Shown: positions 25,501-38,077, counted from the stretch's first letter. The stretch is DNA of 64,000 bases from Acorus gramineus (GCA_030737835.1 CM060849.1:26284311-26348310), one strand, 5' to 3'. Notes: generated by a model not told the origin, from the sequence alone. A program made the numbers and translations.

Positions 25501-26175
25501 TATGTTATCAAAGTCATAAAAACAACTTTATGAAAAAGCTATGGGTGAGTGGCTTTTCCAAGAATCAATTATTCCGATCAATTTAAAGAATGCGTAGTAA
25601 GATACAAGAAGGAAAAAAATAATATAAAAAAATAATTACCAACAAAAAAAAAAAACTAGGCCCTGAACCCCCACCGCATCCATGTGGATATGTGGGAATA
25701 TGTCCTGTTCGAAATGCAAGACATCTCGCAACAAATTCACTTGCTGCGCTTCATAACAGTTAAGCTAACTGATTTTTTTTCCCTCTTTTTTCTAGAATAT
25801 GGATTGATGGGAAAATTGTCAGCAAGGGGTGATGTCTACAGCTATGGGATATTGTTGCTTGAGACACTGACAAGGAAGAAACCTACAGATGCAATGTTTA
25901 CTGGGGGATTAAACTTGAGGAGATGGGTGGATGAATCATGTCCTGAAGGTGTAAGAGGGGTTGTAGATGAATTCCTTGTGATGGGTGGAGGGGAGAATGG
26001 GGACTATCATGATGGTAATGGAAAGGATGCAGAGAACAAATGCTTGTTGTCACTACTGGAGTTGGGATTGCTTTGTTCAAAGGAGTCCCCTAAAGAGAGG
26101 ATGACTATGAGGCAGGTGGTGGTGAGATTGACCAAGATCAGGATGGATTTCAGCCTCCATTCTCCCAGAGTGTGA
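22553..26175 (+). CDS. LRR receptor-like kinase, subfamily XII type, copy 2
   Basis: Exons 22553-25166 and 25796-26175 give 997 aa; exon 1 is exactly as long as in copy 1 (2614 nt). The architecture is the same: signal peptide, cysteine-paired LRRNT, about 21 LRRs, transmembrane helix near 648-669, and a non-RD kinase with Lys730, HCDLKPSN at 823-830 and DFG at 843-845. The first 330 residues of the ectodomain differ from copy 1 at many LRR surface positions. Residues about 330-832 are nearly identical. The kinase C-terminal lobe in exon 2 again shows scattered changes (TRKKP for TGKKP, ending HSPRV rather than HFPNGSV). A paralogous immune-type receptor is the best reading; the ligand is unknown. 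Divergence focused on the N-terminal LRRs suggests different recognition by the two receptors. Confidence 0.93.
23541..25048 (+). repeat. Near-identical tract shared with receptor kinase 1
   Basis: Partner of 17458-18965 at a constant offset of 6083 bases. It covers LRRs from the middle of the ectodomain through the transmembrane helix to the kinase subdomain VI motif. Confidence 0.85.
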
Positions 26176-27325
26176 GGAGGAAGTGCTTTCTCCTGCATGT
26201 GTTGTTTGTGAATGCTTGTTCTGCCACTTATTTTAATTTCTTCATCGGGTCTGCAGGATGTATATCACCTTGCTTTCTATGAGAAATGTGTTGCCGGTGC
26301 ATAAGTTTAAGTTCCTTCATTGTATGTATCATGTGTTTTGGATGATAATTTTAAAAGAACTGAAATAATGTATCTGTATCCATGGATTGAAATACCTGAT
26401 TGTGAATGAGTATATTTGATATAATAAATCATGTTACTCTAATGAATGAATTTTATGTACTTATTTATGTATACAAAAAAAAATCATGTCACGCAACATT
26501 GTTTAAAAGAGTCAAAGTTTACTGGAAGAATATGTGGGAGCTTTTCTGTGGATACGTTTGAGATTGGAGACGTTTTGTCACAGACGCGAGGAAGGTTAAT
26601 TTTCACAATGGACTCCTAAGCATCACACTTTGAAAGAGAGGTGGTCCTTCCAGTAGCGCAAACTTGGTTAAATAGCTCTTCTAACCGGTTTTGCATCGTC
26701 GAGATGATTGTTTCATTTCCCATCTCTTTTTTTTTTTTTACTGTTTTATTTATTTCCTTTCATCTCTTTCAAAGTTGTACTTCGAAATCTTTAATTAAAT
26801 CGTTGTAGCAACATCTACCTTTTTCTTAAAAAAAAATTAATAAAATATATTTTATTAAAAAAATAAAAAACTTCATATGAGATTATACATGATTTTGTGT
26901 GCATCATCCTAATGAAACAAATATTTAGGGAAAACATTTCCCTGTACTATCCGGGTGCTTTGATTTTTTTTAACGGTATGATTGATGTAATATACACTTT
27001 CATAAATAATAAAATATATATTTCAATGAAGCAAACCCAAGTGCTAGTTCATTATGGAATGAAAAATTACATGTTTTCTATTGCAAAAATCAGTGCTCTG
27101 TGTCTAGTGATGACTTGTGGGCCTAAGTTATGGGCCTAGTTGGGGATGAAAAATCATATACCCACCCAAACAGCCATTCCTTAATTATGATACACTCAAT
27201 CATTTTACAACCCCATCTACGGTCTAAAAAAAGTGTCTCGGTCATCTATGCAGTATGCACTCTCACTGATGCAGTGTACAAAAATTTAAATTTTTTAAAT
27301 TTTTTTAAAGAGAAAAAGATATGCT

Positions 27326-27356
<31 letters not shown>

Positions 27357-28148
27357 TTTATGACAATACAAATATATATTGTTTTTAAAAAAATAGTAAG
27401 GACTGAGATAAGGCTGCACATAAAGTTGGATATATCATTTTTTTGAAATCCCTCATTTTAGTCTTGTCTATAGTTTTCAACCATTTTAATATTTTGTTAA
27501 AAATCTACATACTCATCTAATGAACTTTATACTATTATAAAAACTAAAATCTAGATAAATCAGTACATATTTTTATTTTCTAAAAAAACAAAAAAAAAAT
27601 GTAATTGAACATACACTGCATTAGTGTAATATATACTACACTAGGATAGTATATAATCGAGTGTATAATCGATTGAGAATTGTTTCTAAACTACAAACAC
27701 GACAAATGGGATTGAGCCCTGTTTGTGGCATCAATTGTAACCGGCGCATATTTTGATTTTTTTTTTCTTGAAATATACACTTAACTATATAAGTATTTTT
27801 GACAATGGATTTATGAGCATTGATACACTTAGTCTATTTTGCAGCTCAGTCTGCAGTCTCATACACTATGATAATATAGATATTAAGTTATCGTAGTTTA
27901 TGAGGATTTATTATATGACATAAAAAACAAATTTTATTTTTTTAAAATAAAAAAAATACGTTAACATATTTCAGTATATATTTTATTTTATATAACAATC
28001 AGTCTGGACATATCATTTTACTGTATTTATATCGACACAGTGGAGCGAGCACACACTGTTCATCATAAAATACTAGTGTTCTTTTATTCAAAATCTCAAA
28101 CACCTTGTATACAGAAGGAACCGGAGAAGGAGAGGGAGAGGGAGAGAG
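26176..28148. other. Intergenic, AT-rich, no gene seen
   Basis: The 3' flank of receptor kinase 2, then low-complexity AT-rich DNA with an (AT)n run at 27331-27356. The GA-rich leader GGAGAAGGAGAGGGAGAG immediately precedes the glyoxalase start codon. Confidence 0.5.
27331..27356. repeat. (AT)13 microsatellite
   Basis: An uninterrupted AT dinucleotide run in intergenic DNA. Confidence 0.95.
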
Positions 28149-29883
28149 ATGGCTTCGTTGAGATGGGTACTGCAACTGCACAGGGACGTACCGAGAGCAG
28201 CGAAGTTCTACTCCGAAGGGCTCGACTTCACTGTCAACGTTTGCACCCTCCGATGGGCCGAGCTCCAATCCGGTCCGTTCAAGCTCGCACTCATGCAGTC
28301 CCCCAAGAGGTATGCATTAGGGTTCCATTCTCACACAACTGTTTGTGGTTAGTTTTCGTAAGAGCAACATCGAATTTTGAATCTAATTATTCTGAATTCC
28401 TCAATCACTCACTACATTGGTATACGGTGATCGATGAATTGCGGGGATCCTGCAAGATATCAACTTGCAATGATCAATGTGCAATCACGAGTCCCAAAAG
28501 CTTGAAATGTTAATGTCTTTGGAGATTGATCTTTTGGGTGTTGAATTTTTTTTCCGGTGGAGATGTTATTCTCTTGTTCTGAAGCTGATAGTACCCGTGC
28601 CTTATCCTTTGCCCTCGTTATAGGCCCCATTTAACCAATTATTGGTTTTCAAATAATCGATTCCAAATGTTTTTTAAAATTTTATTTTAGCCTTGATTTC
28701 AGGTTTTGGATTTTTTTTTTTTTTTAATTTGATCAAACAATAGGCGTCCTGCCTTGATTTATTAAACTCAAAGAGAATGCCCATGGTATTGACATGAACA
28801 TACACTAGATTTGAGTAATCTGGTTACCCTTAATGGGATCTGGTGCATGAGTGCTGGTATGATCGCACCCTGGTTTTCATGTGTTAAGAAGTCAACAAAA
28901 CAGGTTTTATGAAAAAAATTTAGTGGGGAGTAGTCCAAGGTGGTTTGGTTGTATTGTTAAGTCAAAATGTGTTGTTGGAGGAGAAGGTGGTTTGGTTACT
29001 TAGGCAAGGTTTGTGATCAATCGTTAAGTCGAGGTTAGGCTTCTCAAGTATGACGGCTAGGATGTCAGCTGGATCAAGATATTAGCATGTAAATTGCAGT
29101 ATTATGAGTGTTATAAGAGGAAAGGAAAATGCAGTCCCTGCTGAATGAGTCTGCAGTGGTACTCTTGTTTTTAACAGATTATGGAAAGGAAAATGCATGT
29201 TGCCTCTTTTCCATTTTGTGGGAAGACCTATAATTTTCTTTTGTGGACTCTACTATTAGTGAGCATCTTTGCTTCCCAAGTAAAAGAAGAAAATGATAAA
29301 GTCGTATCTGAGTTTCAATGCATCAGTATGAATGATATATACCAAGTAACTTGATGGAGTTTATTGGTTTGAGTAATCATGTTAAAAATAAGCATGCCAC
29401 ATCAATCTGGTTTCCAAATTTGAAGTACGATAATTTGCCTTTTCTAAATTTTGACAGGGTACTTTAACTTTTTTAACTCCTCAGATCAATGATCTTAATA
29501 TATATAATTTCCTACATAACATGGGGAGAATTTTATTGCAAACTCAATTGTCTCATTTCTAACACAAAATTGCCAACTCTGGCTTCACAGTGACATTATC
29601 ACACCAAAGGGATACTCTTCAATGCTATCTTTCACGGTGACAGACATAAATAGCACGGTAACAAAGCTAATGGCATTGGGAGCAGAGTTAGATGGTTCAA
29701 TCAAATATGAAATACATGGCAAGGTAAGCTAGCCTACATTAGCTTCACTCAAAAACTTGTCAATGGTCATGTCTCGATTTTGCTTAATATGACTGGCTCG
29801 GTTGAATATTTTGGATGACTTTGCAGGTCGCAGCCATGCGTTGCATCGATGGGCACATGTTGGGTTTGTATGAACCTGCGTGA
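28149..29883 (+). CDS. VOC-superfamily / glyoxalase-like small protein
   Basis: Three exons, 28149-28309, 29591-29723 and 29827-29883, join in phase to 116 aa. The product is a single vicinal-oxygen-chelate domain: strand LRWVLQLHRDVPRAAKFY, then LRWAELQSGPFKLALM, SMLSFTVTDINSTV, LGAELDGSIKYEIHGK, and the closing CIDGHMLGLYEPA. These are the two babbab halves of the glyoxalase I/bleomycin-resistance fold. Candidate metal ligands are His in QLH, Glu in AELQ and Glu in LYEP. It matches the plant family annotated as lactoylglutathione lyase/glyoxalase I family protein, but the single short domain makes methylglyoxal detoxification unproven. No targeting peptide is evident, so it is probably cytosolic. 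Exon 1 is GC-rich compared with its flanks. Its stop codon lies 117 bp from that of the next gene, on the other strand. Confidence 0.87.
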
Positions 29884-29999
29884 CAAGAGACCAAAGATGC
29901 CAAAGCTTAAGTCAGCCACATTTGCTTACATATAGTCAGAACCAGCTCTATTTAAATTTCACCTGTCAGACTGGAATTTTTTTTGTTATCCATAATTTT

Positions 30000-31717
30000 C
30001 TAGTACATTTGGAGTAAATGTGAAACTTCTCCATTCTTTGGGTTCCCTTCAATTATGGACAATGTTTGCTTATCCAGATCTATCAGAGCAGTGCACAGTG
30101 TGTAGAGTGTTGGCCCTGAAGGCTCCTCTCAAAACAATCAGAACATTAGTTTAAAAATTCTGTTGAAGGGTGTGCATAGGAGATGAAAATTGCAAGTTAC
30201 ATTTACAATGGGGTTTATGTGTTACCTGACATGTAGATTGGATATTTTTCATTGTCAGTGTCTCCAAGAATTGAAAGAATTTCTGCTTCTGAATGTGCTG
30301 ATAGTTGAGCTGCTCTCTTATGTCTGCAGATGGAGTTCTCATCTTGTACCTTCACAATGAAAAATGTTCTCAACTTGGGCTAGAAGAGTTGTCCACACTT
30401 AAATTGGTACTCTATTCATCCTTATATTACCTGTTCTACTTGGAGATGCATATACATATTTGCATGGAAGAAAGGTGTTGATCCAACCTCTCGAACTGAA
30501 ATGTGGTTCCTTGAGGCGGTTTCTACATTCATGATCTTGCGGCCTCTCACATCCACCAGATTGTAGCTATGCCCGACAGACACACTGCATGAACGGATCC
30601 TCTGAAAATTGGAGTTCCACATAATCATCAACAATTTGGAGATTAGTCAACTTTAACCATGAGAGTGGGAACATTGCCCAAGGGATTAGTCGACTTTCAG
30701 ACAGTTTCGTACACTCATTGCGTCGCCAATGTCTGTTGCTTCAAGAAGGCTTCTTGAGATGAAGTTCCTGCCGATGCCACCCGCAAAGATCTCATCTTGG
30801 ATGGGTGGTACTGAATTGAGAGTATATGCCTGTGAAAATAATGTGGTGGGCATGTCTTCTGAGATATCAGTGCATAAGTTGAAATCAACAGGATTATAAC
30901 AGGGGACAATACAGTACCATCCCATAACTGTTGAAGCCAAATGCACAGCTGGGAAGCTCTCCTGCGTATGTATAAGCTGTGAAAGAAAATCCGCCGGGCA
31001 GAGTAGCTTTGATCAGGTAACTGCATTTCAGAAAAGAAGACACTAGTGAAAAGGTTTCTGTTAATGATTTTCTCAATTCCAGTGAGACAGAGCATTACGT
31101 GTGGCCGACCAAAGCAACATTGGCATCCTCATTGTGCGCTGCGATAGCCATGGCTTTATTTACAACAAGAACATCTGAGCAATCATCCTCCCCAGTGACT
31201 GGTGATTCTTGAACTGCTGCCGTCTTCGGAAGGAAAGGTAGAATTTCCTTCCTGAAGTTTAGCAGTACTAACTGTCCAGTGAAATAATCAAAATGAGACT
31301 CATATACATGCATGGTCACAAGTTAGCACATGTATACATTTGAAAGCATTACTTGGAGAGCGGACACGCCACTCCCACCCGCCATCCCCGACAGTTCATC
31401 CCAGTATCTTGGGAACATTTCCCTGCATGCGAAGAAAGGGGACCCAATCACGTGCTAGTCTTTTATTGGAGGTTGACAAAACCTGATGAAATATAACCTT
31501 GATTAACTAGAGAGAGGACTGACCTGTTCGCAGTGGAGAGAGACTGAATGAGGGGCTGAGCCTCCGGGGATCGAGCGAAAGGGAGGAGCTGGTGTTGGAG
31601 GATGAGGTCGTTGTCAACTCTACTCCTTATGAGGTGGGAGAACCTCTGTCCGATGAGGTATCCCATCTCGTAGGCCTCCTCGCATGGCCCGACTTCGAAG
31701 GTCTCCAGCCCTGCCAT
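30000..31717 (-). CDS. Acyl-CoA:6-aminopenicillanate acyltransferase-like (peptidase C45) protein
   Basis: Eight exons on the minus strand, in coding order 31717-31524, 31422-31353, 31271-31099, 31020-30918, 30829-30713, 30601-30431, 30349-30226, 30115-30000, join with matching phases to 355 aa. The family is an Ntn-hydrolase group related to fungal isopenicillin-N acyltransferase and conserved in plants. Visible landmarks: LETFEVGPCEEAYEMGYLIG at the N-terminus, LVLLNFRKEILPF, then EDDCSDVLV, in which Cys119 is the expected autoprocessing nucleophile. AIAAHNEDAN, GELPSCAFGFNSYGM, GGIGRNFISR, SVGHSYNLVDV and EKYPIYMSGPTLYTLCTAL follow. In the known enzymes cleavage before the Cys exposes it as the catalytic N-terminus; for plant members the substrate is unknown. 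The start is the ATG before AGLETF. The gene is complete and shows no break. Confidence 0.88.
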
Positions 31718-33295
31718 GGCCGCCTTGTTCTTGCACAACAGGTGCCTTATCCTCGGCTTATTCGCATTTGGAATTCGGCAGTTCTTTTGCTGTATGTATG
31801 TATGTGTGCATTCACAAAATAGCAAACGTCACCCAAGAAGATTAGTTGTGTTTGTGGGCCTCTGATCACCTGGCCCACCTTGTGCCGTGATGTGGGCTCC
31901 AATCGAGGATTGTTATTTTGATGGGCTTGGATTTTCTGAGAATTCCATACTCACTTTATGGTGATCTTTTTTTCGGCACAACTTTTTGGATAGGGTGAAC
32001 CACTCAATTATTCTTGCAATCCTAACTAAGTGCATGAAAATCTCAAATTCTCGTTTGTTTTAAGAATTAGAGAGTGGATAAGGTGAGAATAAGCATATCC
32101 CTAAAAAAACATTTTTTTTTAATTTGTACAAGTTGTAATAGTTATTTTTGAATAAGTTAAAATAAATTCTGATAATTATATGTGGAGAGGTAGATATAGC
32201 TCATTCTTATTTATCTATTTAAGATTATAACTATTGACTAATAAGATAAACTTAAAATAAATGGAGTAGTAAAATAGACTTGAGTATAATAGTGTTATTA
32301 TATTATATTGATTTTCAATCATCCTAATCATTGCATCTATTCAAAATCACAAAAAAAAAAAAAAAAAGGTATGCGAAAAACCACCAAGATCAATAAATTC
32401 ATGATGTATTAGTCTTCCACCCATGCAGGAATATTAGGTCTGTCTTGACCATTTAAAAATTAATTTTCAATTATTTAAATTTAGTGAACCATTAGATTTT
32501 AAAACCAGTACTTGTCCAAACGTGTGGCACTGTTACTTGGAATTCAAATTTGTGAAGGCGCGCACCAACCAAAGCTTAAAAAAATTTGTTCACGGGCTTT
32601 TTTGGTTTAACAAACATAAAAAAATGGAAAATCTTCCATGAGGATCTGGTGGGGTCTAATTAAATCTCTAATATCTGCTTTGTCAGTTACAAAATCATGC
32701 ATAGAGGAGCTGTAACTGACAGGGTGACTACTGTAGATTAGATTCCTCCTGTTTAGGCCAGACACTCCGGTCTTAAGCCAACATATCACATATATTTTAT
32801 ATTACTTTATCAAAAATGTTAAAATATATGAATTTAATTCGTTTATAAAACATGTAAAAGGTACGCATGCATTCTAATCATTTAAGTATATACTTTTATT
32901 GAAAGGTATATATTTAATTAGATAAATATATACTTTTAAATAATTTAAAATATGTTAGAACCGTTAAAATAACTTTAGGAAAAATGTCCTAAGATTTTAT
33001 TTAAAATGCATATTAAAAACTGAAGTGAAAAAAAATAAAATAAATAAGGGAGCAAGAAATTGACCTTCGGATTGAGACCGATGCTTTTCCTACATTTCTT
33101 TTTGTCACATTTCAGATCTAATTAAAAGCTCTTGAGACTTATTCCTCACATGTTTTATGTATATATAGATATTCTCTTAACTTAATTTGCATTAACAACA
33201 AATATGAATTGGTATTGTTTGGTGTTAACACTTTAATCAAGGAAACTCAAACTCATATCAACGCCTATGATCGAGTGAAAATGACACAAACTTTA
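31718..33295. other. Intergenic, AT-rich, no gene seen
   Basis: Upstream region of the minus-strand acyltransferase-like gene, with a short TGTA run at 31791-31805. The rest is AT-rich with poly-A and poly-T runs and no supportable feature. Confidence 0.5.
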
Positions 33296-33690
33296 GCCCC
33301 AATTTGATTTGAAAATAGGGCCTGGAATAAGTGAGAATTAGATAGAATAGTCTCAAATGGGTGTTTGAAAAGCTAGAATAAATGAGAATCTGTATATTAG
33401 AATTAACCGATCTAAAGTGGTATATAAATTACAGCCAACCTCTAGAATTAGATTTAACCTAAAAGAATATGTGGGCCCAGTCACTGATTTGTCATCATCT
33501 CTTATTAATCTCTTATTATCATTTTTTTTACATTTCATAAATTCTTATCCACATTTTATTTAAATAACAAAAATTTTATTATCAACTAGAATAATTTAAA
33601 ACACAATCAAATAAAAAAATCACTTTATCCATATTTATATTTAAATAATCATAAATTTTATAATAACTTAATTATATGTTCAAACGGGGT
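33296..33690. mobile_element. MITE, family A copy 1
   Basis: The ends read GCCCCAATTTGATTTG and ..ATGTTCAAACGGGG, imperfect inverted repeats. The interior, read in reverse, matches the element at 43039-43491 over TTGTGTTTTRAATTATTCTA and the following AT-rich stretch, so the two belong to one family in opposite orientation. Non-coding. Confidence 0.6.
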
Positions 33691-33985
33691 TCAAAGTCTC
33701 ACTTGATTTTAAAACACGCGGACAACCGTGTTGGATTGGTTCCAGTGAATTTTAAACCACAGATTGTTGTGGATCTATGTTGATCCATGTGTTCCTTTTT
33801 AAAGTTTTTTTATACATAAAAAATACCAAGCTCCAGAGTTTGTGGTACTGGTAAGAAAAAAGAGCCAAATTAAAGATTGGGAGAATCAAACATAGTGCAT
33901 TAGACGCACGTGCGCCAGTAGGGAGGTAACTCGTCAGTAGGCTCAAAAAAAAAAAAAAAAAAACATAGAAATTGGGAAAAGTGTT

Positions 33986-34407
33986 TAACGCAGCGTAAAA
34001 CGGATATAAAGATTCAATCAGCGTTGAGATCTCATAAGCTCCTTGATTCACAAGTAAGAAAACTCAAAAGGAAGATAATTGTATTAATTAATCAAAAAAA
34101 AAATTACAAAGATGGTGGTACTCCTTATATAGGTCACAAATATTAAAAATGCATACTCAAAATGTCAATTATGACTCTATTAAAAATAGCAAAGACACAA
34201 TTACAATGATAATTATTAAAATCTAATAAAATAAAATATTATATCCTACAAATCCTAAAATCACAATTCATAAAGAAAAAAGTGATTATTATGATTTAAA
34301 TAATGAGAATTGTCTACAAATGACAAAATCTCATAAAATTTTATTTTGAGAACAATTTTGAAATCAAATATTCTGCATTGATTTCTTTCCAAATCTGTCC
34401 TACATCA
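33986..34407 (-). repeat. 3' LTR of the gag-only element
   Basis: 422 bp, reading TGATGTAGGACAG.. to ..CTGCGTTA on the minus strand. It matches the other LTR along its full length with scattered substitutions and small indels. Confidence 0.85.
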
Positions 34408-34442
34408 GTCCCCTCTTCTTCAAAATAAACTCATTATCGAGT

Positions 34443-35480
34443 TTAAGATGAATCAAATATACCAATATGAAAGATTAAAATCTTTTTCCCCTTCTTATTT
34501 GATGCATTTTTGTATTTGACATTTGGCAATAGGAGAGACATCTTCTTTATTTTAAATTCATTCTCAATAAAATCGATCATTGTGGTAGTCGCAATGTCTC
34601 CATCATTATTGTTGCCAACGTTGGCACAAAAAATGCTCTTGTTGATGGTGGATAGAGTCTGTAATACGAATTTTTGTAGTGGCTCTTCTATCTTTGGGGT
34701 CACCACTAAAGAAAACGACTCATGTTGTTCTTCTCCAATAACCTCTTCAAAAATAACGGGGGAAACAACATGCTCCATTTCTTCGTTTGTCATGTCCTGA
34801 TCAATATCTAGTTCAACCAACGGTTGATCATGGGGGTCGGTCGTTGGACTATCTTGATTTTCAGGAGGACTTTCTTCAATCGTTTCCATCGATCCATCAA
34901 CCATATCTTGACTTAATGCAGCATGTAACGAGTTGATCATGGAAGAGTCTTTAGACACCACGTCCACCCTTGATCTCTCCAACTGTGATTCCACTCTTAC
35001 GGCCGCCGAGATTGCTTCTGTCAAACTGTAAATCTCTTGTGAAGCGATACAATCTCGAACTAATGGCCTCAACCCACTAAGATAATGGGCCACTCGTCGC
35101 CACTTAGCCTCTACAAGGTTATATCAGCCCAAAATTTTTAAAAATTCAGTAGTGTAATCAGAAACGGATTGATCACCTTGATTGCAATTTTGGTATAGTT
35201 GGAACAGGTACTGTTCGTAGTCTGGTGGAAGGAATCGACCCATGGGGAGTTGCTTCATCCTCCTCCACGTACAAATAGGAGCCTTTCATTTGCGTTGTCT
35301 GGTCCTTTGAAGGTTGTCCCACCAAACGGCGCCATTCTTTAAACGGAAGGCCACCAACTTGACCATCCTCTCCCGGGGACCTCCATCATCTCGAAGAAGC
35401 GCTCGATCTCAGAGATCCAGTCGAGAAAATCCTCGATGTGTAGATTACCATTGAAGAAGGAGATATCCACCTTCAATCGA
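34443..35480 (-). pseudogene. Degenerate Gypsy-type gag
   Basis: Minus-strand translation shows the retrotransposon capsid signature: [20 protein letters not shown], then [40 protein letters not shown], and HYLSGLRPLVRDCI followed by an acidic C-terminal region. The frame is broken by two in-frame TGA codons (35286-35288 and 35124-35126) and an apparent one-base frameshift near 35375. This copy therefore cannot make full-length Gag. The longest intact part is 34443-35093. Confidence 0.85.
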
Positions 35481-35869
35481 TAATTACTACTCTCTTGTTG
35501 TCGCCGCTTCGGCTGATAGTCGTTTATTCCATTAACTTCGTCATCCGAATCATCCTCGTTGTCAGGTTGAAAACGAAGAGGTTGTCAGACAACATTGTGG
35601 ACAATAGGTTGGCTTTGGGCGAATCCCTCGGCTCGCACCCCGTCCCTTCCAGGTCATCTGATATCGGTGTGAAGATTTACACCAACCAACATCTCACGAA
35701 TCTCTTGCAGTTGTCGTTGAACGACAAGAAATTGTTGTTGATGTTATTGTTGTCCATCTTGCAACTTCCAACACAACTCCTGCACTCCACGATCACCGTC
35801 AATAGGATGGTTGTATCCCGCACGGCTATGTGTCATCGAAGCCAAGCGAATCCTTGCTGTGATACCACC

Positions 35870-36294
35870 TAATGCAACGTGAAACGGATATAAAGATCCA
35901 ACCAGCGTTGAGATCTCATAAGCTTCTTGAATCCACAAGGAAGAAAACTCAAAAGGGAGATAATTGTATTAATTAATCAAAAGTTTTTTTTTTTTTACAA
36001 AGATGGTGGCACTCCTTATATAAGCCACAAATATTAAAAATACATACTCATAATGTCAATTATGACTACTAAAAATAGCAAAAACATAATTACAATGACA
36101 ATTATTAAAATCTAATAAAATAAAATATTATATCATACAAATCTTAAAATCGCAATTCACAAACAAAAGTGATTATTATGATTTAAATAATGAGAATTGT
36201 CTACAAATGACAAAATCTCATAAAATTTTATTTTGAGATAAATTTTGAAATCAAATATTCTGCATTGATTTCTTTCCAAATATGTCATACATCA
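35870..36294 (-). repeat. 5' LTR of the gag-only element
   Basis: 425 bp, partner of 33986-34407. The primer-binding site follows it immediately on the minus strand. Confidence 0.85.
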
Positions 36295-38077
36295 GTGTTT
36301 GTGTCAAGAAAGCAATGAAAAATGAAATTTTTTTATTTGATTATTCAAAAATCTAGTGTCTGGTGTCAAATAATGAAAAAAAATTTTACCATTTTTCTTC
36401 TCCTATTTTATCTTATTAGAAAAATGAAATTTTTTTTCAATTTTTCATAGGTGAGAATTTGAGATAAAGTAATAAAAAAAATTTACCAAGCAAAAAAAAT
36501 TCCATATTGGCTTTAGTTAATCATATAGGATAAATATATATGATGACAGATAGGCTCTATTTGGTACAAAATGTGTACATTTGTAGAGTATAAATGTTAT
36601 AAAAATCCAGAGATTTAAAAAAATTATCAATTAAATTAGCATCTAGATCATGAAGGTGATAAATGCATAATTCTACTTTAGTTTGTAACCATATATTGTG
36701 ATACCAACAGATTTGTTAAACTAATTATGTCAACCTTTAATTGATAAATTGTCAAAATCATATCAGTGAAATGAAATATATTAGGTTCACCTGGAACAAC
36801 CCTTATTGAGCTTCAACATTCGATCACGATATTTTAATCCAAACAGATTTCACAGTTCAAATGCTTAGGCACAGAAATAGCTTGAGAAAGAATGAAACAA
36901 GATAACAGGTAAGTAGTCCTGAATTGGGTTAGGGTTCCAAGTGGAAATATGCCATAAAACACCTCGAGTTGTGAAAAGACAACCATGACTAACCATACAA
37001 ACTGTATGCCCCGGCATTACAATGAACTGAAAGTGCAAACATGAACAGCTCGACCTTCATGTGTTCTACAACCATGACAAGAAATCATATTAATTGTTCA
37101 TCAAACACTGGCCCAACACATCCAAGCTCTTCCACATCACAATAAAACGTTTTATAAACATATGTCAGATCCATACATATGAAAAATATAGCTAGCTAGC
37201 TATGGTATGTCCTAATAAGAGGCAACCCTAAAAGGGACAGAAGAGTAAAATTGCAGCACTGCCTGGGAACTTGGTCTTGGTGCAGATGAACAAGCCCCAA
37301 AAAGTCATCGTCGAAGATTGTGAGATTCACTTGGCCTGTCCCGCGTGACATTTTAAACAGTCTTCAATTCCCAGCTCCAAATCAGCTTTGAACAACCAGA
37401 GCTTATGATAGATGTTAGGGACTGTGTTTGAACTTATTTTCTTTCGTGTGTTACATACATGTATAATATGATACCATTATCAGATGCCTCTAGTTCATGT
37501 TGAGATTTCATGAGGGTGTTCTTGGTGGGGTGTGCAAGGCTTGGCATAGTAAACCAAGAACCCAAAAAAGAGATCCAAAGAGAACCAATGTTTGATTAAA
37601 CGCCCGATTGCAGGACCTGAACAAGAACCACAAAATAGAGATGAATTTGAAATGGATTAGATAAGTTAATGATGCAGTTGCTTTACTTGAAAGTGATTTT
37701 CTTGATAACATAAAATGAAAAATAGAATGTTATGCATTGCTTCAGAAATTTGGATGACCTAAAATCACATAACATATCTAGACATGGTATTGAAACACGA
37801 AAATGAATAAGAACACAGACAAACTGAGAAACCAACAGCTGATTTAAATGTCAAAGAATCCGATTGAAAAAATACATATAGGAATCAAAATATTGCCAGG
37901 TTTGATGAATTAATTTAATTAAATAGTATACATAATAACAAGTGTTATACATTTTATGCCATGAAATAAGTACAGAACCTCAAAAGAAAAGATTTATATA
38001 ACCTTCAAGAGAGAAGATCCTTGAACATTATAGATTTTCAACAATTGATGGAGAGCAGCACCTACCCTTGAGCTATG

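Larger units (their letters stand above)
33986..36294 (-). mobile_element. Gag-only LTR retrotransposon (TR-GAG-like, Ty3/Gypsy-derived)
   Basis: A 2309-bp element with complete ends. The LTRs lie at 33986-34407 and 35870-36294, flanked by the 5-bp duplication GTGTT (33981-33985 and 36295-36299). Read on the minus strand, the 5' LTR is followed by a primer-binding site like initiator Met-tRNA (TGGTATCACAGC, 35851-35867). The 3' LTR is preceded by a purine tract, GAAGAAGAGGGGAC (34408-34421). Only about 1.46 kb lies between the LTRs and it holds gag-type sequence; no protease, reverse transcriptase, RNase H or integrase is present. This layout fits the plant non-autonomous TR-GAG class, which would need pol proteins from a Gypsy partner. 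Confidence 0.88.

Noticed and set aside
34510..34800. A forward frame opposite the gag pseudogene
   Set aside because: Shadow of the minus-strand gag C-terminal region.
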